Positions 1 to 7,087 of a stretch of DNA of 64,000 nucleotides are shown in pieces. The position numbers were made by a program, and so were the translations under genes. The first letter of the stretch is position 1; each line of letters opens with the position of its first letter. The notes below the pieces were generated by a model. It was not told the DNA's origin. It did not search any database and saw only the letters and a list, made by a program, of their open reading frames with translations. Origin of the DNA: a virus; IMG/VR virus record IMGVR_UViG_3300033145_000476, positions 62,001-126,000 of that record. The stretch is one strand, 5' to 3'.

Positions 1-388
1 TTTGAGATGGAGTTTCTTTCTTGCCATTAAATCTCTTCAAGTATCTTTTCTCAAGCAAAGACAGAGCATTTACACCAAATTTAAGATCGTCCTCTACACC
101 AATCACTTGTCTAAATCCACGAACTTGTGCTCGTTGTGCCCTGTAAAGAATATAAGCTTTGGCAAGCTTAGAGCTACCAGATTTGATTAATCCGTCCTCT
201 ACTTTATCTTGAATCTCCTCAACAGATATTTCTCTGTTACCGTTAAGATTATTAGTCACCGTATCAGCAATAGTTTTCGCAAGTTGTTCGTTCACCTCAT
301 CAACCGCAACCATAGCTTTTATAACGGCATTCACAATCTTCTCGGAATTGTACTTTACAATTCTACCATCACGTTTAATTACTCTCAT
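1..388 (-). CDS. nrdJ: Class II (B12-dependent) ribonucleotide reductase, N-terminal part, cut by window edge
   Basis: The protein starts MRVIKRDGRIVKYNSEK and opens with an ATP-cone domain (about residues 1-90), the allosteric nucleotide-binding module of ribonucleotide reductases. It continues into FGVNALSLLEKRYL and GKKETP, which match the start of the catalytic domain of adenosylcobalamin-dependent reductases. The enzyme would make deoxynucleotides from ribonucleotides. The ATG follows AGGTGGGCAG. The rest lies beyond position 1, so the catalytic cysteines cannot be checked. A class III enzyme also begins with an ATP cone but fits the second block less well. Confidence 0.85.
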   Translation of the reverse strand, partial: MRVIKRDGRIVKYNSEKIVNAVIKAMVAVDEVNEQLAKTIADTVTNNLNGNREISVEEIQDKVEDGLIKSGSSKLAKAYILYRAQRAQVRGFRQVIGVEDDLKFGVNALSLLEKRYLKRFNGKKETPSQ

Positions 389-396
389 CTGCCCAC

Positions 397-543
397 CTAT
401 GTCGTTGTTACCAGCTTGCCATCACTATCAACTTTAACGATCTCGTAGTTATTATCACCCACTTTACCGACAAGCAACACTACTTTGCAATTATCGTTAA
501 AACCTAATTCTTGTATAAGTTCTTTAAGCTCCGCTAATGTCAT
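397..543 (-). CDS. Small hypothetical protein
   Basis: This 48-residue protein begins MTLAELKELIQELGFNDN and has a helix followed by strand-like segments. The ATG is preceded by GAGGT at about 8 nt. It lies between the deoxyribosyltransferase-like gene and nrdJ with gaps under 10 nt, so it is in the same transcription unit. Function is not recognised. Confidence 0.6.
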   Translation of the reverse strand: MTLAELKELIQELGFNDNCKVVLLVGKVGDNNYEIVKVDSDGKLVTTT

Positions 544-549
544 TCTTCT

Positions 550-1023
550 TTACCTCGTGTCGTATATTCCCGAACCTTTCCGATTCCAATACTTCTTCCA
601 ATGCTTTAAAACCCGCACTGCCTCATCAAAATTTTTGACCATTCTAGTAGCATAGTACTCCATCCAACCACCAACGTGATTTTCAGCAATAACCAGGGTT
701 GGTTTGTTTGCTATCCAAGTACAATAATAAAACTCACCTGCTGTCCCCCAACTTGCTGTATCACCAGTTAACACTACCAGAGCATCAACTTCACGTAGAT
801 CGCTCAAATCCCTTTGTATAACTTCTTGGATAGACAAACCATTTTTGAAAGCATCGCCAGTAATTTTTGTAGTACCTTTTAAATGTTGCTTTCCACGCAT
901 TGGAGTCCGACACTTAATTCCTATCGCATTAAGTTTTTTTACCATTTCATCACGAGAAGCAACAGCTTCATCATAACTGAGGTTGGCAATCCTCCCTGCT
1001 AAATAAACCTCAAAATCCTTCAC
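550..1023 (-). CDS. Nucleoside 2-deoxyribosyltransferase-like protein
   Basis: The protein has 157 residues. The N-terminal VYLAG strand-turn, the central Asp-rich DLSDLREVDALVVL segment and the SWGTAGEF motif with its glutamate match the Rossmann-like nucleoside 2-deoxyribosyltransferase superfamily, which exchanges bases on deoxyribonucleosides or hydrolyses nucleotides. The glutamate in GTAGEF would be the nucleophile. It sits directly downstream of dut and upstream of nrdJ, so a role in nucleotide salvage is likely. The exact substrate is unknown, and a non-enzymatic member of the fold is possible. Confidence 0.7.
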   Translation of the reverse strand: MKDFEVYLAGRIANLSYDEAVASRDEMVKKLNAIGIKCRTPMRGKQHLKGTTKITGDAFKNGLSIQEVIQRDLSDLREVDALVVLTGDTASWGTAGEFYYCTWIANKPTLVIAENHVGGWMEYYATRMVKNFDEAVRVLKHWKKYWNRKGSGIYDTR

Positions 1024-1034
1024 TTTCCTCTCCT

Positions 1035-1469
1035 TTACTGTGTTCCAGTTGAACCGAAACCTCCTTCTCCTCTTTTCGTTTCTGATAGGTGACTAACCAC
1101 CTTGATTTGTGTTGGAACTAATTTAACTAATTTTGCCTGAGCTATTCTAGACCCAAAGCCAAAAGCTTCAACACGATTTACAAATAAACCATAAAGGTTT
1201 ATCATAATCTCCCCACGATAGTCTGAGTCAATTATTGCGGGTGCGTTTGGAATAATTATTCCCCTTCCAGCAATACCACTCCTGGGATAAACCTCTAGAC
1301 AATACCCTTCTGGTATCTCGACAGCTATTCCAGTGTGTGCCTTTACTAGCTGTCCATTAGTAATCATTACATCTTCACTAATTGATAAATCAAAGCACGC
1401 TGACCCATCTGTAGCCAATCTCGGAATTTTTGCCTTGTTGTTAAGTTTCTTTACTTTCAAAACTACCAT
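1035..1469 (-). CDS. dut: dUTP diphosphatase (trimeric dUTPase)
   Basis: Hydrolyses dUTP to dUMP and diphosphate, which keeps uracil out of DNA and feeds dTTP synthesis. All five trimeric dUTPase motifs are visible in the 144 residues: ATDGSACFDL (1), YPRSGIAGRG (2), NAPAIIDSDYRGEI (3), RIAQAKLV (4) and the C-terminal RGEGGFGSTG (5). Length is normal for the family. The ATG directly abuts the stop of the ClpP-like gene, so the two are translationally coupled. A uracil-DNA glycosylase is encoded at 42320. Confidence 0.97.
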   Translation of the reverse strand: MVVLKVKKLNNKAKIPRLATDGSACFDLSISEDVMITNGQLVKAHTGIAVEIPEGYCLEVYPRSGIAGRGIIIPNAPAIIDSDYRGEIMINLYGLFVNRVEAFGFGSRIAQAKLVKLVPTQIKVVSHLSETKRGEGGFGSTGTQ

Positions 1470-2033
1470 CTATTCTATCCTATCCACCAGTCCTATCTCC
1501 AGACTCTCGGTACTGCTAAAGAATCTAGGAAGATTATCGGTAAGTAATTTTTTCCACCAGGACTCAGTATATTTATTGCACCTGGCTGCAACCATTCTTG
1601 AATATTCCCCCTGAAAGAATTTAAGCAATTTATCCTCAGCTTCACGGTTTCTCATATCACCGACACTGGTCGCTGTAAGACCGTGTGCCATAAGAACGTC
1701 CATTCCACCCATAACTCTTTCATCACAGGCTTGAAGAATAAAAAATGCCATTGACATAGCCTGACCATAGACCTTACCAATGACGTTAATCCCTTGTCTC
1801 TGAGCCTCTCTTATCGCAGTAATGCAGCCATTACCATACTCGGCATTACCACCATTAGATGAAATAAGGATGGTAATTGGTTTCTTGCTATCTAGACAAA
1901 GAAGCTTCATATCTTCAATAAAGGTATGTGCTGTGCCACTATCAATTTCACCCCAAATCCCGACTATCCTTGCCTTACGCAGCATAAGTCGTTCTAGTTC
2001 AGTTGTTGCCCCAATAACACTTTCAGATTCCAT
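1470..2033 (-). CDS. ClpP-like serine protease
   Basis: This 187-residue protein belongs to the ClpP/crotonase fold. The catalytic Ser lies in GQAMSMAFF, the His in LMAHGL, and an Asp is available in TDNLPRFFSSTESLEIGLVD, the position of the ClpP Asp. In phages such proteins either pair with a host unfoldase or act in virion maturation. No capsid gene is adjacent here, and the neighbours are nucleotide metabolism genes, so a proteome-remodelling role is as likely. The ATG overlaps the preceding stop by one base (TAATG). Confidence 0.88.
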   Translation of the reverse strand: MESESVIGATTELERLMLRKARIVGIWGEIDSGTAHTFIEDMKLLCLDSKKPITILISSNGGNAEYGNGCITAIREAQRQGINVIGKVYGQAMSMAFFILQACDERVMGGMDVLMAHGLTATSVGDMRNREAEDKLLKFFQGEYSRMVAARCNKYTESWWKKLLTDNLPRFFSSTESLEIGLVDRIE

Positions 2034-2257
2034 TAATCAATCCACTCCGTTTTCCTTAGTATAATTTTTGCAGTTTCTTTATCCCTGTCGTGCTTCATTT
2101 GAGGAAGAACAGACTTAAAGACACGTCTTATTAATTCCTGCTCCTCATAATCGAAAGTAATGTTACCAATGAACCCTTCAATCCTACCCCTAGTAGTTTT
2201 AAGTTTACTTATCAGACTGCTAAATTCTCTAGAGATAGTGTCATACTGTCTCATCAT
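2033..2257 (-). CDS. Small hypothetical protein, first gene behind a strong promoter
   Basis: A 74-residue mostly helical protein ending IILRKTEWID, not recognised. The ATGATG at the 5' end lies only one base after the -10 box of the promoter at 2259-2287. With a normal transcription start at about 2252, the first ATG would not be in the mRNA. Either the second ATG is used as a leaderless start with an unusually short discriminator, or translation begins further in. The stop overlaps the start of the ClpP-like gene. Confidence 0.6.
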   Translation of the reverse strand: MMRQYDTISREFSSLISKLKTTRGRIEGFIGNITFDYEEQELIRRVFKSVLPQMKHDRDKETAKIILRKTEWID

Positions 2258-2258
2258 T

Positions 2259-2287
2259 ATTATACCATATTAATAGTTAATTGTCAA
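2259..2287 (-). promoter_or_regulatory. Sigma-70 promoter for the clpP-like/dut/nrdJ unit
   Basis: Reading on the minus strand, TTGACA is followed by a 17-nt spacer and TATAAT, with a TG one base upstream of the -10 (extended -10). Both hexamers match the consensus exactly. Confidence 0.9.
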
Positions 2288-2289
2288 GC

Positions 2290-2559
2290 CTAACCACCCT
2301 GAGAGCACCTGCTACAAGTATGCCAAATCTCGTCCCAACTTCTGCCAGTCTCCTTAGCCACAACAGACTCATATTCAGGGTGTGCTAGTGAATAATCACC
2401 TCTCCTCAAAGGTTCTGCTATGTCACGAATGTGAAGACAACACCAAAAACAAATCTGTCTCCCGTTGAAAAGTGGGCAGTTAATAAAACTCTCAGCATAC
2501 CTAGCATCTCTGATGCTTCTATGTTCATTTGGGGCTGCTTTTTCTAAAATACACTTCAT
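2290..2559 (-). CDS. Cysteine-rich small protein
   Basis: The ATG at 2559 (MKCILEKAAP) follows AGGAGAGG by about 7 nt and is preferred over an upstream TTG. The 89 residues contain CPLF, CFWCCLH and a C-terminal CSRC, with several His nearby, so metal binding is likely. It is not the Cys tag. The gene overlaps the stop of the upstream gene by 4 nt (ATGA-type). The family is not recognised. Confidence 0.7.
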   Translation of the reverse strand: MKCILEKAAPNEHRSIRDARYAESFINCPLFNGRQICFWCCLHIRDIAEPLRRGDYSLAHPEYESVVAKETGRSWDEIWHTCSRCSQGG

Positions 2560-2768
2560 TTCCAACCTCTCCTCTTTAAATAGTTGTATATCGCCACTTC
2601 GACCTTACCAATATTATCCATTAGCTCAAACATCGTAAATGTTATTTTATTTTGAGCGTGACGTTCAACAGTTTGATCCTCAGTATTAAGAGCCTCAAAC
2701 CCGTTAATAATCTCTCCCAACCTCTCCTGATTTTTGCGGAGGTTTTTAATTATCTCCGATTTCCTCAT
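2556..2768 (-). CDS. Small helical hypothetical protein
   Basis: A 70-residue, largely alpha-helical protein (MRKSEIIKNLRKNQERLG...) with no Cys, not recognised. The ATG has no clear ribosome site. TATAAT-like stretches and a palindrome (AAGTAC/GTACTT, 2799-2818) lie just upstream, so it may be regulated at this site or be leaderless. Confidence 0.6.
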   Translation of the reverse strand: MRKSEIIKNLRKNQERLGEIINGFEALNTEDQTVERHAQNKITFTMFELMDNIGKVEVAIYNYLKRRGWK

Positions 2769-2798
2769 CTATATAGTACAAATATTATATATTCTTAG

Positions 2799-2818
2799 AA
2801 GTACATTAAGAGGTACTT
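2799..2818. promoter_or_regulatory. AT-rich intergenic palindrome
   Basis: AAGTAC and GTACTT form a perfect 6-bp inverted repeat separated by 8 nt, in the short AT-rich gap (2769-2895) upstream of the gene ending at 2556. It could be an operator or a short hairpin. No full -35/-10 pair is clear here. Confidence 0.3.
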
Positions 2819-2895
2819 ATTATATTCTATGATCTTATATAAAACGCCTCAAAATGCCCTGGAAATTATCTAGCTGCCAATAAAAAATTTTTAAA

Positions 2896-3264
2896 TTATC
2901 TATCCAGGTGGTATTTGATATTTAACATTCCACCATATTTTTGACATTTAGTACATATTCCAGTTTTATTATCTACTCGTATACTACGCCCACATAACTT
3001 ACACACATCAGGACAAAGAGATTTAACTAAATCTGGTTTGTCTTTAACAAATTGATCAATGGTGACAAACTCATTTATAAGTCCTCGATGTATCATTCTG
3101 TGACAATTCGGGCAAGCATATGTTAAATTTTTCAATGACCAGTGTGATCTATTACCATCAATGTGATGAACGTCACAAGCAGTTTGTTTCCACCCACAAT
3201 AAAAACACCCCACTTTAATCAGCACTCTTCTTATAAAATTAACGTTCTTTTTTATTCTTAACAT
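2896..3264 (-). CDS. HNH-type nuclease or zinc-binding protein
   Basis: The 122-residue protein has an HNH core: CFYC near residue 20, then DVHHIDGNRS with the double His, then NLTYACPNCHRMIH with the second CxxC and final His. A second zinc pair, CKLC and CTKC, follows at the C-terminus. HNH proteins cut DNA and are common as free-standing homing endonucleases in phages. The start overlaps the end of the upstream gene by 26 nt. Confidence 0.85.
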   Translation of the reverse strand: MLRIKKNVNFIRRVLIKVGCFYCGWKQTACDVHHIDGNRSHWSLKNLTYACPNCHRMIHRGLINEFVTIDQFVKDKPDLVKSLCPDVCKLCGRSIRVDNKTGICTKCQKYGGMLNIKYHLDR

Positions 3265-3808
3265 CTATAATATCATCCATCTGCTTCTTTAATTCATCAA
3301 TGTGCTTGTCAGTATAAAGGATAATTCGTCCAACCCTCTTTCCCGAATCTAAATCAATTGGCATATCTATATGGTGACCACGAAATTGATGTCTACCATT
3401 TTTTACACTTCTCCAATACCTCCCATTTTCAGTATTGACAAAAGCGTGAATATTAAACTTACGTTTCCTATAATAAATAACGTAATCAACACCTAGAAGA
3501 TCCGTTTTTTCATCATAAACAACTTTCTTGAAGTGCTTCCGTAATAAAAACCCCAAATGGTATTCCCGAACATATGAGAGATAAGCTCTCTTCAATCTTG
3601 AAACCACACCTCTGTATTTTAAATCTGGAAATTTTTCTTTGAAAGTTCTAATGAATTCTTCCTGTGTTGGGGGAACTTCTTCTTTTATCAGTTCCCTGAA
3701 AGTCGTTAGCATAAATGGTAACGACCTATTCTCTACATCCTCTCCCCGAAATTTTGGTTTACTAATCTTATATTTGGAGAGAACCTCTTCCAACTCTTCA
3801 ATTTTCAT
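3239..3808 (-). CDS. Hypothetical protein
   Basis: The ATG at 3808 (MKIEELEEVLSKYK) follows AAAGGGG by 7-8 nt and is preferred over a GTG 21 nt upstream. The 189-residue protein has a helical N-terminal half and a C-terminal half with GVDYVIYYRKRKFNIHAFV and GRHQFRGHHIDMP, strand-like segments with conserved-looking His and Asp. A nuclease fold is conceivable, but I cannot assign one. It overlaps the downstream HNH gene. Confidence 0.65.
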   Translation of the reverse strand: MKIEELEEVLSKYKISKPKFRGEDVENRSLPFMLTTFRELIKEEVPPTQEEFIRTFKEKFPDLKYRGVVSRLKRAYLSYVREYHLGFLLRKHFKKVVYDEKTDLLGVDYVIYYRKRKFNIHAFVNTENGRYWRSVKNGRHQFRGHHIDMPIDLDSGKRVGRIILYTDKHIDELKKQMDDIIDVKNKKER

Positions 3809-3821
3809 CCATATTCCCCTT

Positions 3822-4058
3822 TTAGGCACAAAGAATTAGACTATGATCCCTCATATCTAAGAAAATCACGTCTAGTCTTCGTTTACTAGGGTCACCGTCA
3901 TCATCTTCTGGATATTCATAGGTAATTTTTTCAATGTTGCACTCTCTACACTTCCACGCAGAACGGTGAGAAGCCAGGTGAGTATAGAGGTATCTCATTG
4001 GTCTATCACATCCAGGACAAATGGGTGAATTTTTGTAAACACGATATTTTTCTCCCAT
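3822..4058 (-). CDS. Zinc-ribbon protein
   Basis: The chosen ATG (MGEKYRVYKNSP) follows AAAGGAG by 7 nt. The 78 residues hold CPGC and CREC about 26 residues apart with HLASH between them, a C2C2 zinc ribbon with possible His ligands. The tail is acidic and then hydrophobic. It ends just before the next gene's start. Function is unknown. Confidence 0.7.
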   Translation of the reverse strand: MGEKYRVYKNSPICPGCDRPMRYLYTHLASHRSAWKCRECNIEKITYEYPEDDDGDPSKRRLDVIFLDMRDHSLILCA

Positions 4059-4080
4059 TGATGTCTCCTTTATCATCGTG

Positions 4081-4299
4081 CTACTTACCATTTTGATTAT
4101 TTTCTCCAGTTTGGCTCTTTCTGAAATAGAACTGCCACATATCACTGAATGCCTTCATTAATACACCACCCACAGTTCCAACACCTAACGCTTCTAGTGC
4201 GGTTAAAGCACCAAGAACTACAGCAGCATATACTGCTCCAGCATAAAACAGCAATATGATAGGAATTATAGCCACAGCTAACCAATTTCTAAATTCCAT
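4081..4299 (-). CDS. Small membrane protein
   Basis: A 72-residue protein with a hydrophobic segment at residues 6-40 (WLAVAIIPIILLFYAG followed by an Ala/Leu/Gly-rich stretch), one or two transmembrane helices, and a polar C-terminal tail ending ENNQNGK. It could be a holin-like or accessory membrane protein, but nothing specific supports a lysis role. It lies in the minus-strand train downstream of the tmRNA gene. Confidence 0.6.
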   Translation of the reverse strand: MEFRNWLAVAIIPIILLFYAGAVYAAVVLGALTALEALGVGTVGGVLMKAFSDMWQFYFRKSQTGENNQNGK

Positions 4300-4350
4300 C
4301 TTTTTTATCTCAAACTCGCTTAACCTTCTTTTGGTGTGGATTCTTACATC

Positions 4351-4629
4351 TCATCTTGAGCTTGCCCCATTTAGTACCCACGATATAGGTTTACCAGCAT
4401 ACTTATTTATCTTGCTAGTGTAGCATACAAACCTACTTGGGCACTTATCACAACTGATGAAATGTGTCGCTCTCATATATTTGCAATTTTCTAGCATTGC
4501 AAATTCTTCGCCAGTAATCCTTACCTCATCACCATCGCAAACTTCTGATAAGACGCAGGTTTCACACCTCATATTAGAAACCGCTTTGCAGTCTACAACG
4601 GGTTCATTGTCAACATATATCTTTACCAT
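4351..4629 (-). CDS. Cys-tag protein with a second degenerate copy
   Basis: A 92-residue protein starting MVKIYVDNEP. The Cys tag CDKCPSRFVCYTS lies at residues 60-71 with an upstream Cys at 49. A second segment with the same Cys spacing but without Arg-Phe (C-x2-C-x5-C, residues 22-31) precedes it, so the gene may hold a duplicated and decayed tag. Its ATG is 5 nt after the 3' end of the tmRNA, so it probably shares that transcript. Confidence 0.8.
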   Translation of the reverse strand: MVKIYVDNEPVVDCKAVSNMRCETCVLSEVCDGDEVRITGEEFAMLENCKYMRATHFISCDKCPSRFVCYTSKINKYAGKPISWVLNGASSR

Positions 4630-4633
4630 TTTG

Positions 4634-4963
4634 TGGAGGTGGGGGAGAGTCGAACTCCCCGTCCAGACCGATCTAATATACACTTTCTACAAGTTTATTT
4701 ACTTTGCATCTTAGCAACACTACTAAGTAACAACTCGTGTTGAGCATCCAGCATTTTTAAGCTGAGACTGGAATTAGCTCTTTTTCCGCCACTGAACGGT
4801 CTTCCAAGAGAGTCGTAGCGGGAGTCTCATCTAGGAAGAGTAATCCTTCTTGCAGGACTACGAATAAATTAGGTTTGCCAGTTATTGGCTTTTGCTATTT
4901 ATAGTCTTTGCCGACTACTTGCTTATGTATATCAACATCACCCTGTCGAAGCCACGCACCCCC
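4634..4963 (-). ncRNA. ssrA: Transfer-messenger RNA
   Basis: The 5' end reads GGGGGTGCGTGGCTTCGACA and the 3' end GACGGGGAGTTCGACTCTCC followed by an acceptor strand. The seven acceptor pairs form (one G-U), the T-arm is canonical, and GATATACA near the 5' end pairs with TGTATATT near the 3' end (helix P2). tmRNA rescues stalled ribosomes. The terminal CCA is not encoded (A then CAA). The context AATAACTGGCAAA resembles the resume site of Bacillus tmRNA. Starting at that GGC gives an unusually long open tag of 40 codons ending VSA; starting at the overlapping GCA gives only ANLIYS. Neither ends in the usual LAA. The 5' end is 2 nt from the preceding gene's stop. Confidence 0.93.
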
Positions 4964-4965
4964 GA

Positions 4966-5187
4966 TTATAAAGAACCAACTTCTTTGGCTGCTTTTATTA
5001 TCTTATCTGCATCTCGAAGGCTCTTAACATATTCAAGATAGTGTGATTCGGGAAATGTATTCCAAAGCTCGAATTTCTTTTTAGCTAACCACTCCCTGAC
5101 TATTTCTATTGCATATGTTGGTTTCCCTTGATCATCAACTACGTGTTCTGGTTTAACAAAAAAATACCACCTTAAAAACTTAAACAT
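4966..5187 (-). CDS. Small hypothetical protein
   Basis: A 73-residue protein starting MFKFLRWYFFVKPEH, with a basic/aromatic N-terminus and a helical C-terminal half. Not recognised. Its stop lies 2 nt before the tmRNA 5' end, so the tmRNA is probably cut out of a shared transcript. Confidence 0.6.
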   Translation of the reverse strand: MFKFLRWYFFVKPEHVVDDQGKPTYAIEIVREWLAKKKFELWNTFPESHYLEYVKSLRDADKIIKAAKEVGSL

Positions 5188-5189
5188 AA

Positions 5190-5402
5190 TTACTCCGCTT
5201 TAATTACATTACCTTCTGCGTCAGCAATATAATTATTCTCTGTAAGTTCCAAACCAAAGTAATCATCATAGATAGGATGATCAATATCTGGAAAGAACTT
5301 CATATTATTTGTCGGTATCCCGATTGGGTTTTCTAGGAACTCTAATCCCCTAGATACCATCATAGCATTTACTGCTTCTTGAACGTCTTCTAATTCACTC
5401 AT
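5190..5402 (-). CDS. Small acidic hypothetical protein
   Basis: A 70-residue, strongly acidic protein (MSELEDVQEAVNAMM...) with an AGGGA ribosome site. It is two bases from the downstream gene. No family recognised. Such small acidic phage proteins sometimes mimic DNA or bind host factors, but nothing here shows that. Confidence 0.6.
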   Translation of the reverse strand: MSELEDVQEAVNAMMVSRGLEFLENPIGIPTNNMKFFPDIDHPIYDDYFGLELTENNYIADAEGNVIKAE

Positions 5403-5464
5403 TATTTTCCCTGCGGTCCGAAAATTTTTCTAGCTTATTACACTCTGCGAGACTTTTCCAGAGG

Positions 5465-5752
5465 TTACGTTCTTAGGCAATTCGTCAGAAATTTAATTAA
5501 CCCAGGTAAGTCCTCCTCCCGCATAATAAACTCTTCTGTAACTGCATCTTCATCACGTAACAGCTTCCAAACCTGTTTTAACCTCCATTTGAGAGGTGCT
5601 CCACCACTGGAATTTAGATTGAACGTCAGCATTATCAATCTGCCTGTCTTTTCATCACTCTCAGCACACACGTCTAGAGAGTGAAAAGCATCTTTGCAGT
5701 CACACGCTAATCTTATCATTTTGAAGTCAGAGTCATCGAATAGTTTATCCAT
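5465..5752 (-). CDS. Hypothetical protein
   Basis: The ATG at 5752 (MDKLFDDSDFK) follows AGGGAG by 7 nt and is preferred over upstream in-frame starts. The 95-residue protein has CDCKDAFHSLDVC near the start, then a strand-rich part and a helical C-terminus. Not recognised. Confidence 0.6.
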   Translation of the reverse strand: MDKLFDDSDFKMIRLACDCKDAFHSLDVCAESDEKTGRLIMLTFNLNSSGGAPLKWRLKQVWKLLRDEDAVTEEFIMREEDLPGLIKFLTNCLRT

Positions 5753-5819
5753 TAAAATACTCCCTATTATATATATTACCATTTTATGCCCAAGTCTTCC
5801 CAAAAATGGGGGATTTGTG

Positions 5820-6215
5820 CTATATCTGGAGATTTTCGGCGTGAAGTTGTTCCCAAGTATGTATCAAGTTCATATCACTCTCAGATAGGTATTTTTGGGC
5901 TTCTTGTTGCATCAGGCGGAATCTACGAGTTAACCATATAGAAGGAAGAGCAAGTAGATTATCTCCGTATTCTAGCAGGTTTTCCTCTTTCCAAGTCCTA
6001 ACCAAAGCACACACGCTGTCAGCACGTATAGCTAATCTGCACGTAATCCATTGACCTACGTTAAGGTGATAAACAGACGTATATATCCAGAGTTCTCCGT
6101 CAAAAGGACACCCCTGTAACCACGCCTGGGCATTGGTGACTTCACTTAACGTTTCGTCACTTAGCACAAGACGATAAAAATTATCTGGATCTAAGCACGC
6201 TAGGATCGTTCTCAT
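5820..6215 (-). CDS. Hypothetical protein
   Basis: The ATG at 6215 (MRTILACLDPDNFY) follows GGAGTTTG directly and lies inside the end of the upstream gene (35-nt overlap). The protein has about 131 residues, is rich in Trp, Leu and Glu, and ends in a helix (LIHTWEQLHAENLQI). No family recognised. Confidence 0.6.
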   Translation of the reverse strand: MRTILACLDPDNFYRLVLSDETLSEVTNAQAWLQGCPFDGELWIYTSVYHLNVGQWITCRLAIRADSVCALVRTWKEENLLEYGDNLLALPSIWLTRRFRLMQQEAQKYLSESDMNLIHTWEQLHAENLQI

Positions 6216-6369
6216 CAAACTCCAAAGCAATATAATTACATTCCGATTGACCATATTCAAGGTCATCACGTTGAGATAGAGCTATTGACTTAGCTTCTGC
6301 TGGATTATCAGCATCAACATTAATCTCAGCCTTCCCACTCACCTTATATATATGAATATGAAATCTCAT
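6181..6369 (-). CDS. Small protein of a repeated strand-rich type
   Basis: The ATG at 6369 (MRFHIHIYKVSGKAEINVDA) follows AGGGAGG. The 62 residues show the pattern of a beta strand, then DADNPAEAKSIALS. The same pattern occurs in the products at 17527 and 36348 and in the C-terminal half of the product at 21064, which suggests a small domain family in this element. It overlaps the upstream Cys-tag gene by 4 nt. Confidence 0.65.
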   Translation of the reverse strand: MRFHIHIYKVSGKAEINVDADNPAEAKSIALSQRDDLEYGQSECNYIALEFDENDPSVLRSR

Positions 6370-6527
6370 CTTGCCTCCCTGCAAAGAGAAAACTCTTTTT
6401 TCTTTACTTTCAGGGTTCTATCCTTAGTAGTATAACATCTGAATCTCAGCACGCACACATCACACTGTTCATTACAAGGAACGGCGCAATTCCCGCCGTG
6501 TAGCTTTAAATATAACCCTCTTCTCAT
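6366..6527 (-). CDS. Short Cys-tag protein, probably leaderless
   Basis: A 53-residue protein (MRRGLYLKLHGGN) consisting almost only of the Cys tag: CNEQCDVCVLRFRCYTTK, with Cys at residues 18, 22, 25 and 31. The ATG is 9 nt past the -10 box of the promoter at 6537-6565, which would leave only about 3 nt of leader and no ribosome site. The stop overlaps the next start (ATGA). It is the smallest free-standing copy of the motif in the window. Confidence 0.75.
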   Translation of the reverse strand: MRRGLYLKLHGGNCAVPCNEQCDVCVLRFRCYTTKDRTLKVKKKEFSLCREAR

Positions 6528-6536
6528 TCTGTTATT

Positions 6537-6565
6537 ATTATAACATATTGAGGGTTAATTGTCAA
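6537..6565 (-). promoter_or_regulatory. Sigma-70 promoter
   Basis: On the minus strand, TTGACA, 17-nt spacer, TATAAT, with TG one base before the -10. It drives the Cys-tag gene at 6366 and the minus-strand genes beyond it. Confidence 0.9.
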
Positions 6566-6850
6566 GCCCTGTTGTAACGAAGGTGCAAGATGTATTGCTA
6601 CGTGCTACCTTTTGCACGCAGGCTGAAAACTTTGAAAAATTGTCTAGACCAGTACGGGGATCACAACGTGGCGGATTATGTAAAGTAGGGGCGTTTTTTA
6701 TGTAAACTAGGCGGGGGTTAAAACTGGCGTGCTCTGAGACACTCTATAATCAAAATCCTGCCCGTTTTATCAATATGGGTATATTATACCAGTGAGAATT
6801 TACCACGCCCAAAAATCGCTTAAAATCGCTTAAAATCATACTCTAGGGTA
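6566..6850. other. Intergenic region between divergent units
   Basis: No gene is seen. It holds GAAAACTTTGAAAAATT (6625-6641), which recurs at 10840 and 32084; a TATGTAAAGTAG segment (about 6677-6688) also found in the palindrome at 8132; and a short tandem repeat of AAAATCGCTT (about 6811-6838). These may be regulatory or replication-related sites. Confidence 0.4.
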
Positions 6851-6880
6851 TTGACAAGTAAAATAATTCTATGGTAAAAT
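6851..6880 (+). promoter_or_regulatory. Promoter of the gene at 7088
   Basis: TTGACA, 18-nt spacer, TAAAAT preceded by TGG. It is followed by about 200 nt of leader with possible hairpins (CCAGTTTGCTATACTGG and ACTGTAAAACAG) and a mini reading frame ATGAATGAATAA, so control in the leader is possible. Confidence 0.75.
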
Positions 6881-7087
6881 TAGGTATAATTAAATAAGGT
6901 GGTATTGAGAATGAATGAATAAACAAAGCTAGGTGTAAAGCTAAGAGTAAGCACCACAAAGCTATCAGTGGAGACACTGAATCCAGTTTGCTATACTGGT
7001 AATAAGTGGAGTAACAGAGATAAACTCCAGTGTAACAGTAACAAAACTGTAAAACAATCTCAAAACTAAAATTGAGGTGATTATACA

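Noticed and set aside
4302-4353. A 14-codon frame MRCKNPHQKKVKRV after the Cys-tag gene at 4351
   Set aside because: It is coupled by ATGA to the preceding gene but too short to support without other evidence.
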